Assembly (NCBI GenBank): GCA_964491515.1
Contig: CAZBGQ010000014.1
Coordinates: 1 to 40,060, forward strand
Source of the DNA: CAZBGQ01 sp964491515
GTDB lineage: Bacteria > Patescibacteriota > Gracilibacteria > UBA1369 > UBA12473
Length of the DNA: 40,060 nucleotides
Reading direction: 5' to 3'
Part shown: positions 33,072 through 39,257 of the stretch, piece by piece
Numbering within the stretch: position 1 is the first letter of the stretch
Layout of the letters: each line of letters begins with the position of its first letter
Notes under the pieces: generated by a model
What the model saw: only the letters and a program-made list of their open reading frames with translations
Database searches by the model: none
Told to the model about the DNA's origin: nothing
Position numbers and translations under genes: made by a program

Positions 33072-34313
33072 ATGACTGAATCAACACCACAAGCACCTGA
33101 TACCTCTGAAGTATTGCGAGAACTGGGAGGTTTATCTTTGGCTGAATTAAAAGAGGTTAGTGCTGGGTTTGGGCAGCGGGTTCATGCCTATTTGTCTGCA
33201 ATGGATAATCCCCCTGAGTTGTTTTTCAGGAATGGGGTGGGGTTGGGGGCTGATGTCGCTGCATTGGCAGATAATGATGGAAGTTCTCGTTATTTAGTGG
33301 GTGGAGATGTTTCCTATGCTGCGCCATTTGATCCTGCGGATGAACTTTCTGCTATGGAGGCTATTAAGAATGCACCGGATTTTTTGACTGGGGATAGTTA
33401 TTTCCTCGGAAGTGATGGGTTTTCGACTGGTGATGACGCGGGTGTTATGTCTGCTTATGGTGGACATTTTGGGCCGGATGACTCTCTACATCCTTCTCCT
33501 TATTTTTACTCTTATGATTATTTTCGGGTGGAAGGGTTACCGGCAGATCCATTGGAGCGTCGTAAAGCGGTTCAATTGGTTTCGGGTATGGCCACGTTGG
33601 ATACGTTTCTGCGTATGAGGGGAGCGGAAGAACAACGTGGGAATCTTAGAGAATTTTTGGTGGAAGGTGTTCCTGAGGTTGATTTGTTGTCGAAGACTGC
33701 AGAAAAGGTTGAGAGTTCTAATTATGAAGCATGGAAAGTATTGATGCCGGCCTTGGTTGACTATTTAGATGGAAGTAAAATGGTGATTGGTGAAAGTTTT
33801 ACTTGTGGTCTATTGGCTCAGGTTTTGACGTCTTTGCCAGGAGCTAGTCAGATTTTTAACCAGGCACTGACATGGTATGATCCTCGTTTGAAAGCGTATG
33901 TTGGAGTGCCAGATGAGAACCTTACAGCTGCTCGCATTGCAGATCCAGATACGATTGAGTTAGCGACTCAAGGTCTTTTGGATATGAGTTCAGAGGATAC
34001 GCAATTGGCTTTGGGCACGACAGGATGGGCGAACCATGGGGAGCCAGGAACAGCGGATAATTTTTCTGTTGGAATGGCTTTGAGAGAAGGAGAGGGTTTG
34101 ACCGCTCAGGTCGAAGTGATTCACACACAGGCAAAACCACGATCAAAAGGCCGCCGTCAATTGACTCGACATTTGGGTGTTACTACCGCGCTTTATTTGA
34201 TTGCTAAGCAATTAAGTTCTCAGGGTGCCGATTGTGGATTTATGGAAACTCAGCTAAGGGCGTTGCTTGATCTTTCTAGCGAGGTAACCCTCAATGCTAA
34301 AGTGGCTTCATAA
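33072..34313 (+). CDS. Protein with C-terminal CinA/PncC-like amidohydrolase domain
   Basis: The 413-residue cytosolic protein has about 225 N-terminal residues that I do not recognise (Gly/Asp/Ser-rich, with the stretch LVGGDVSYAAPFDPADEL). A CinA C-terminal domain follows, starting with G240-ESFTCG (family form AESCTGG; the serine is retained) and continuing LPGASQIFNQALTWYDPRLKAYVGV and LATQGLLDM. The TGIAGP segment is altered to TTGWANHGEPG. In other bacteria this domain is PncC, which deamidates nicotinamide mononucleotide to nicotinate mononucleotide. The link to NAD is supported by nadR and pnuC 1-2 kb away. The altered motifs leave activity uncertain. Its stop overlaps the convergent methyltransferase-like gene by 6 bases. 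Confidence 0.72.
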   Translation: MTESTPQAPDTSEVLRELGGLSLAELKEVSAGFGQRVHAYLSAMDNPPELFFRNGVGLGADVAALADNDGSSRYLVGGDVSYAAPFDPADELSAMEAIKNAPDFLTGDSYFLGSDGFSTGDDAGVMSAYGGHFGPDDSLHPSPYFYSYDYFRVEGLPADPLERRKAVQLVSGMATLDTFLRMRGAEEQRGNLREFLVEGVPEVDLLSKTAEKVESSNYEAWKVLMPALVDYLDGSKMVIGESFTCGLLAQVLTSLPGASQIFNQALTWYDPRLKAYVGVPDENLTAARIADPDTIELATQGLLDMSSEDTQLALGTTGWANHGEPGTADNFSVGMALREGEGLTAQVEVIHTQAKPRSKGRRQLTRHLGVTTALYLIAKQLSSQGADCGFMETQLRALLDLSSEVTLNAKVAS

Positions 34314-35201
34314 AGATTTTTTCCTCTGTAGTATCACGCAGTCTTTTTCTGTGAATGTATTGCCTGGGTTATTGAAGTTGTCTTGGATTAGATTGTGACG
34401 ATCTTGGAAATGGTATTCGCGTATGAGCGTGGTTTTAATAGTTTGAAGAACGCGTTGGTTGAATGGATTGACCTGTTTTAGTTCTAGAAGTCGTTCGATG
34501 TAGCTTTCGTATTGAGCGAGGATTAGCCAGCCTTGGTTTTCGATGATTTGATTTAGGGCTTGGGCTAGATGCGGGGTTACTTCATCGTGATGCGTGTTGG
34601 CACTTTCGAGGATTCGGGTCCAGAGTTTTTTGAGGGCGCCTTCTTGTTCGTAGATTTGACTCCAGGAAATGCTCCATTTTTTTCCAAAGTAGTCCATGAC
34701 GAGGTCATCGATGATGTGATTTCCTAGGCCAAGAGAGAAAGATTTTTGTGGTGAGTCCTCAAGAATGTTGAGAGTTTCGTGCTCAAGTGTGAATTGAGGA
34801 TTGAAGAGTGCTATTAGTCGGCTGAGTTGGGCTTGAGAATCCGCATTTTTATCGAGGGTTACTACGGTGCCGGTGTAGTTTTTGTAGAATAGAGCGAGTT
34901 CGATTTTTGGAGCATGTCCGGAGCACAGATCGGCGATGCGAGTGTGGGCATTGAGGTCGATGGTATTGAGTAGTCTGGCCCAGGTTTTTCCTACATTGCA
35001 GTAGAATTCCAAGTTGATATAGAACTGTTGAGTACGATCGGGCACGTCGAAAACACTGTTGGTGATGCCTCCTTTGTCGTAGTCTTTTTTATTGAGTCGA
35101 GTGAGGATCGATTCAAGGTCTTTGGTCACTCGTTTGTGTTCGATTGAATCGATTGGGTGCTTATTGAGCGCAGCGTGAATGGCGGCGAGGAGTGGGTCCA
35201 T
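34308..35201 (-). CDS. Methyltransferase-like Rossmann protein
   Basis: The 297-residue cytosolic protein contains a SAM-methyltransferase-like core: RIADLCSGHAPKIELAL resembles motif I, followed by TVVTLDKNADS (acidic end of beta-2) and FSLGLGNHIIDDLVMDYFG, which resembles motif IV. The glycine pattern of motif I is reduced, so SAM binding is likely but not certain. N- and C-terminal helical regions are of unknown type. It begins one base after the end of nadR and is the last gene of the operon starting at 38941, so it may act with the ATP-grasp/radical SAM fusion. The function is not deducible further. Confidence 0.65.
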   Translation of the reverse strand: MDPLLAAIHAALNKHPIDSIEHKRVTKDLESILTRLNKKDYDKGGITNSVFDVPDRTQQFYINLEFYCNVGKTWARLLNTIDLNAHTRIADLCSGHAPKIELALFYKNYTGTVVTLDKNADSQAQLSRLIALFNPQFTLEHETLNILEDSPQKSFSLGLGNHIIDDLVMDYFGKKWSISWSQIYEQEGALKKLWTRILESANTHHDEVTPHLAQALNQIIENQGWLILAQYESYIERLLELKQVNPFNQRVLQTIKTTLIREYHFQDRHNLIQDNFNNPGNTFTEKDCVILQRKKSL

Positions 35202-35202
35202 T

Positions 35203-36219
35203 TTATGGTTTGATTAGTTTTTCGGTGGCTTCTATGGCGCTTTTTAAGCGTTCGTCCCATGAGCCAGAAATTCGAATGTATGGTAATTTTCGTTCCTCAA
35301 GGGTTTTGATGCAATGATCCATGAAGTCGCGGCGAGGTTTTTCGTCAGGGAAGTAGCGTTGGATGTCCTCTACCCATGGCACATCGATGTCGGTAAGGAG
35401 GTAAAGATCGTAGGGCATGCCTTCTGCATTTTGCGTTACCCATTCGGGGCATTTTTTGAAGAAAACATCACTCCATATGGTGGTGAGGACCATGTCGGTG
35501 TCGCTGAAAAGAACTCGATTGGCATGAGGGGCGAGGGCAAGTTCGGAGGCTCGGTGGCCTCGGGCGATGCGTTCGATGTCTTCGTAGTCGCATTGTCCAT
35601 TTTTTAAATCGAGAAGTCCTCGGGCATATTCAGCTACGTACACTGTGTTGAAATGGGCGGCTAGGTTTTTTGTGAGCGTGGATTTTCCTGTGGATTCTGG
35701 CCCAAAAATGCAGACACGTTTTAGGAAATGAGGGCGAATTGGTTTAGGCATGTAGTCCCAGTTTTTCATGGGGTTCTCTCGGATTTGGGTTCCGGAGACA
35801 GGCACAATTTCTCGAGCGTGATCGACGGGGATGTATTTGGCGTCTAATATCTCGGCGAGTTGGAATCCATAGTCTTCAGAGGCAAATACGTAATCGATGT
35901 CTCCTGGGATTTCTCGTTTGATGGTGTTTTTCCATATGTTCCAAAAATCGGGGTGATCTTTGGGGTCTTGGGGAATTTCATCGGTGATTTCTATTATGTT
36001 TACGTTTGGGAAAAGTTGTCTCATCCATTCTAATCGAAGCTTTCCTGGAATGGGTTCATCCTTAATGGAGCAGGCCAATACGGTGAGGTTGCCTACGTAG
36101 TGTTTGGCAAAATCAATCAAGTATTCATGCCCCCGATGGGGTGGTAAGAATTTGCCGAGAACTAGACCGCTTGTGGGGCGATCTTGTGAGCGTCGCGTGC
36201 TTTGTGAGTTTTGTACCAT
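35203..36219 (-). CDS. nadR: NadR: NMN adenylyltransferase / ribosylnicotinamide kinase
   Basis: The 338-residue bifunctional salvage enzyme has an N-terminal nucleotidyltransferase domain (GKFLPPHRGHEYL with the HxGH motif, and VSGTQIREN corresponding to the second signature). The C-terminal P-loop kinase domain has IFGPESTGKSTLTK, and AEYARG, LFSDTD and DLYLLTDIDVPW follow. It phosphorylates nicotinamide riboside and adenylylates the product to NAD+. It lacks the DNA-binding domain of enterobacterial NadR. The only ATG in frame lies 58 bases inside pnuC, giving an unusually long overlap; residues 1-16 look non-conserved. Together with PnuC it forms a complete uptake-to-NAD route. Confidence 0.93.
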   Translation of the reverse strand: MVQNSQSTRRSQDRPTSGLVLGKFLPPHRGHEYLIDFAKHYVGNLTVLACSIKDEPIPGKLRLEWMRQLFPNVNIIEITDEIPQDPKDHPDFWNIWKNTIKREIPGDIDYVFASEDYGFQLAEILDAKYIPVDHAREIVPVSGTQIRENPMKNWDYMPKPIRPHFLKRVCIFGPESTGKSTLTKNLAAHFNTVYVAEYARGLLDLKNGQCDYEDIERIARGHRASELALAPHANRVLFSDTDMVLTTIWSDVFFKKCPEWVTQNAEGMPYDLYLLTDIDVPWVEDIQRYFPDEKPRRDFMDHCIKTLEERKLPYIRISGSWDERLKSAIEATEKLIKP

Positions 36220-36773
36220 TGAATGAGTCCCATAGTGGCTAAGACGAGGAAGGCGGTGTAAAGACCGGTTGTGAAGTATAATCCTTTAAGTCCGTAAAGG
36301 GTAATAGAAACTACGTCCACGGTGATCCATAGCACCCAACTTTCTAGGATTTTTCGACTGAGGAACCATTGGGCGATGAGGCTGAGTGTGGTGGTGAATG
36401 CATCGGCAAAGGCGTAATCAGCGTTGGTGTAGGTGTTCATAATGTATCCAAGGGCGTATGTGCCAATGATGGCTATGATTCCCCACATGGCGATTTCGAT
36501 AGGTTTGAGGCGAACGATTTTAACTTTTTTCTTGTTGTCTTTTTTTCGGTTTCTTCCATACATCCAGAAATACCATCCGTAAAATTGCATGAAAATGTAG
36601 ACTACTTGGAGTCCCATATCGGAATAGAGTCGGGCGTGGTAAAAAATAATGATGTAGAGCGACACCATGATGAGGCCGGTCGGCCAGCACCAGATGTTTT
36701 CTTTGACGGTGAGGTAAACAGAGGCAAAGCCAAAAATGGTGGCTGCGATTTCAATGATCGTGAGAGTGTCCAT
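36162..36773 (-). CDS. pnuC: PnuC nicotinamide riboside transporter
   Basis: The 203-residue membrane protein has about seven hydrophobic helices and the PnuC signature elements: FGFASVYLTVKENIWCWPTG, FMQFYGWYFWMYG, and a second tryptophan-rich half (QWFLSRKILESWVLWITVD). PnuC passes nicotinamide riboside into the cell down its gradient, trapped by NadR's kinase domain. The gene sits between the ATP-grasp/radical SAM fusion (41 bases upstream) and nadR (58-base overlap). A basic cytosolic loop (RNRKKDNKKKVK) lies in the middle. Confidence 0.92.
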   Translation of the reverse strand: MDTLTIIEIAATIFGFASVYLTVKENIWCWPTGLIMVSLYIIIFYHARLYSDMGLQVVYIFMQFYGWYFWMYGRNRKKDNKKKVKIVRLKPIEIAMWGIIAIIGTYALGYIMNTYTNADYAFADAFTTTLSLIAQWFLSRKILESWVLWITVDVVSITLYGLKGLYFTTGLYTAFLVLATMGLIQWYKTHKARDAHKIAPQAV

Positions 36774-36814
36774 GTGATTAGATTAGGATTTTGCCCTAGT
36801 TTAACACAGGATGC

Positions 36815-38941
36815 TTATCCTCCAATTTTAATTATGTCAGGGAGGTCCTCGGGGAACCTTAAGAGGCGGCACGCTCGGCATGGATGGAGTGTCTCGGGGA
36901 TTTCCATGTTGGCAAGTTGGGGGTTGGTTTTTTCAGTTAATTTTAAAAGTCCGTAAAGTCCTTTATCAAAGACGACGCGTAGTTGCTCATTGGTGTTGAC
37001 TCTGGTTAGTAGGTTGTACAATGAGTCATTATTTATGTTTCCCGCTAAGAAAGCATGGCCGAAACAAGCGCATGGGTAAAATTTACCATCGGCTCGAATC
37101 ATAAAACGCGGGACAGGGGTGTCTATTTTTTTTGTGAAGTTGAAGCAAGCGGTGTTGTTGTTTCGTGATTTTATTAGTTTTTTAATGGTGGTTTTTTTTG
37201 TGCTTATTATTTTTTCTTCTTCAAGTCTTGGCGTGTATTGTAGTTCAAATTGGTTGAGTCGAATTTTTTGATATGGAAATTTTTCTCCATAGAGTGATTC
37301 GTAGGCAGCTTCAAGTTTGTCGAGGGTGTTTTCATCGTCGATTCCTTTTACATAGGGGACTAGATTGAGTCCTAGTTGTGCGGTTTTTCCAAATGTTTCT
37401 AAAAATGTTTTTGTTAGTATCGCCACACACTCAATGGGAGCTCCTTCAAGTGTTTGCATGCCAAGGGATACGTTGATGGATGGCTTGACGTATTTGTTTC
37501 GACTTACAAATCCTGCTTTTTTTAGCTGATTTAAAATTTTTAGAGCACTTTTTTCAGTATTGAAGCGTGTTGCATTGGTTTGAATTTTGAAAATATCGAT
37601 AGGGGCTTGTGCGATGATGTCACAGATCTGATCTGTGACTAGGAAGGGTTCTCCTCCGGTCAATGAGTAGTTGTATACGCCTAACTCGGCGGATTGTTTA
37701 AGTATGTCTAGCAGTTGTTTTGTGGAAAATTCATGAGTGGGGTTTTCGATATCATCGATGATTACACAGCCAGTGCAGCGTAAATTGCATACGGTGTTTA
37801 TTTCTAATTCGAGTGAAATTGGTTTGTACCACCAATCTTTTGGGGCTTTTTTTTGAAAATGGTTCTTGAGTTGGTCGAAGGTTGTGAGTGTTGGATGTAT
37901 GATTTTTACTCTAGGTTTAGTCCCAAATAGAGATTGTATGGTTTCGGGGAAAATCATGTCGATGAGGGCGGAAGGTAGGTCGCGAGGTGTGCCTTCAGAG
38001 GGATGAGTATGGAGGGAAAGTCCTGGCGCTGGATTTACTTCGCAAATGGTGTATTTGGTTTTGCCTTCTTCGTATTGTGTAATGTCTGGTGTGATTAGAT
38101 CGATTCCGGCATAGGGAAGTCCGGGAAAGGCAACCATTACTTCAAGGGCAAGTTTATGGTAGAACGGGTGGATTAGGTCGGTAACGTCAATGGCTTCGGC
38201 TCCGGTGCAGACATTTGAATTGGTTCGAAGCATTATGATTTCATTGAGTGCGGGGATGTTACTTAGCTTCATTCCTTTTTTTGAAAGATAACGTTGAACT
38301 TCTCCATCTTCTGTCCAGATTTCACATAGGCAGGTGTCGCGTGGATTCATCCGACGGTGATTTTCTTTGTCGATGAGTTCTTGAATGGTGTGTTTACCGT
38401 CGCCTATGATTGAGGGGCATGATCGGTAAATACCTGCGAAAAATCCGTTTTTTGTGACGGTGAGCCTAAATTCTTGGCCGGGGATTTGTTGTTCAACTAG
38501 AATATCGGTTTCGTAGTCTAGAAATTTTACTAGTTTCCGAAACTCGATGTCGAATTCTCGTGGACTGTCGATGTTCATGCGAATGCCATAGCCGTGGCAC
38601 CCGCTGGTTGGTTTGATAACTACGGGAAAATGTTTTTGCGCGAAAGCTAGGGCTTCGTTTAGTTGACTGATTTTGAATGTTTTTCCTGGGGCAACGGGGA
38701 ATCCTTCTTTTTTCAGTACTTTTTTTGTTTCCCATTTATGATCTAAAAAGCTGCGTAAATCTTGTGGCATTACGCTGAGTAGGTCGGTGTCGTCGATTTC
38801 TTCTGTGTGGGTCTTGTATGTTGCGACAAGTTTTTTGGTGCCTTTTTCATGGTGAACTTCGATGCCTCGTCGTTCCATTTCTTTGGCGAGCAATGCACTG
38901 TTGAAATGAATGTCATCCCATTTATTTTTTTTTGTGGACAT
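36815..38941 (-). CDS. ATP-grasp ligase fused to radical SAM enzyme with Cys-rich C-terminus
   Basis: This 708-residue cytosolic protein combines two peptide-modifying type enzymes. Residues about 1-345 are an ATP-grasp ligase (FPVVIKPTSGCHGYGIRM, VEQQIPGQEFRLTV, GDGKHTIQELI, ICEVNPAPGLSLH), paralogous to the free-standing ligase at 25866-26867, including RRMNPRDTCLC and LRTNSNVCTGA. Residues about 375-600 are a radical SAM core with C385, C389 and C392 (CNLRCTGC) and YSLTGGEPFL. The tail carries C624-A-C626 (YPCACFGH) and C688-x2-C691 (PCRACRLL), suitable for an auxiliary Fe-S cluster as in SPASM proteins. A -10-like TAAACT ends 6 bases before the ATG, suggesting a leaderless message. It heads the operon with pnuC, nadR and a methyltransferase-like gene. 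Substrate unknown; peptide modification is the best guess. Confidence 0.85.
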   Translation of the reverse strand: MSTKKNKWDDIHFNSALLAKEMERRGIEVHHEKGTKKLVATYKTHTEEIDDTDLLSVMPQDLRSFLDHKWETKKVLKKEGFPVAPGKTFKISQLNEALAFAQKHFPVVIKPTSGCHGYGIRMNIDSPREFDIEFRKLVKFLDYETDILVEQQIPGQEFRLTVTKNGFFAGIYRSCPSIIGDGKHTIQELIDKENHRRMNPRDTCLCEIWTEDGEVQRYLSKKGMKLSNIPALNEIIMLRTNSNVCTGAEAIDVTDLIHPFYHKLALEVMVAFPGLPYAGIDLITPDITQYEEGKTKYTICEVNPAPGLSLHTHPSEGTPRDLPSALIDMIFPETIQSLFGTKPRVKIIHPTLTTFDQLKNHFQKKAPKDWWYKPISLELEINTVCNLRCTGCVIIDDIENPTHEFSTKQLLDILKQSAELGVYNYSLTGGEPFLVTDQICDIIAQAPIDIFKIQTNATRFNTEKSALKILNQLKKAGFVSRNKYVKPSINVSLGMQTLEGAPIECVAILTKTFLETFGKTAQLGLNLVPYVKGIDDENTLDKLEAAYESLYGEKFPYQKIRLNQFELQYTPRLEEEKIISTKKTTIKKLIKSRNNNTACFNFTKKIDTPVPRFMIRADGKFYPCACFGHAFLAGNINNDSLYNLLTRVNTNEQLRVVFDKGLYGLLKLTEKTNPQLANMEIPETLHPCRACRLLRFPEDLPDIIKIGG

Positions 38942-38983
38942 ACGGTGAGTTTACACGGAGCTCGTAACAGAAGCCAAGTATTT

Positions 38984-39012
38984 AAAAAACAGACCCCCAT
39001 GGTGGGGATCTG
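38984..39012 (-). terminator. Intrinsic terminator of the small-peptide transcript
   Basis: On the minus strand CAGA-x-CCCC pairs with GGGG-x-TCTG (plus positions 38990-38998 with 39004-39012, one internal mismatch, 5-base loop) and is followed directly by six T (plus A-run 38984-38989). It lies 28 bases after the stop of the 30-codon gene and 42 bases before the start of the ATP-grasp/radical SAM gene, so the two are separate transcripts. Confidence 0.75.
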
Positions 39013-39039
39013 TGAGTGGCACTTTGAGCGGATGTCTTT

Positions 39040-39132
39040 TTATTGGCCAGCGGCCGCAATGGCGGCGATGGGCATGAAGTACAAAGCTGTAAATAGTGCT
39101 GTAAGCAGTGCTGAGAAGAAATAGTTTTTCAT
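39040..39132 (-). CDS. Tiny hydrophobic peptide (30 aa), unknown
   Basis: The reading frame starts ATG at 39132 and ends TAA at 39040. The peptide begins MKNYFF, continues with an uninterrupted hydrophobic stretch rich in Ala and Leu (ALLTALFTALYFMPIAAIA) and ends AAGQ. It could be a single membrane helix or a signal peptide with almost no mature part. Support for it as a gene is its own intrinsic terminator 28 bases downstream and a leader with a strong hairpin upstream (39197-39226), preceded by a -10-like TATAAA on the minus strand (39236-39231). Small hydrophobic peptides of this type include type I toxins and membrane-complex subunits; I cannot choose between them. No Shine-Dalgarno motif is present. 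Confidence 0.45.
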   Translation of the reverse strand: MKNYFFSALLTALFTALYFMPIAAIAAAGQ

Positions 39133-39196
39133 GGTGATTGGGTTAGTTTCGCTTTTGCTTGCGGATATGAGGACGCGGTGTTTCTTGTTTTCTTAC

Positions 39197-39233
39197 ACGG
39201 GTTTGCATATTCTTCGGTAAACCCGTATTTTTT
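39197..39233. terminator. Strong 8-bp hairpin followed by T6 on the plus strand
   Basis: ACGGGTTT (39197-39204) and AAACCCGT (39219-39226) form a perfect stem with a 14-base loop, followed on the plus strand by A and six T (39228-39233). That is the form of an intrinsic terminator, yet no plus-strand gene ends here. On the minus strand the same stem would stand at the very 5' end of the small-peptide transcript if TATAAA (39236-39231) is its -10 box. It may insulate the M16 peptidase gene from readthrough, end an unseen small RNA, or protect the minus-strand leader. Confidence 0.55.
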
Positions 39234-39257
39234 ATAGCGATTCTTAACAAATGACTC

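Noticed and set aside
39040..39132. RiPP precursor for the ATP-grasp/radical SAM fusion
   Set aside because: The peptide has no leader/core division and no Cys, Lys/Thr/Asp or other typical acceptor repeats. It is almost wholly hydrophobic and is separated by a terminator.
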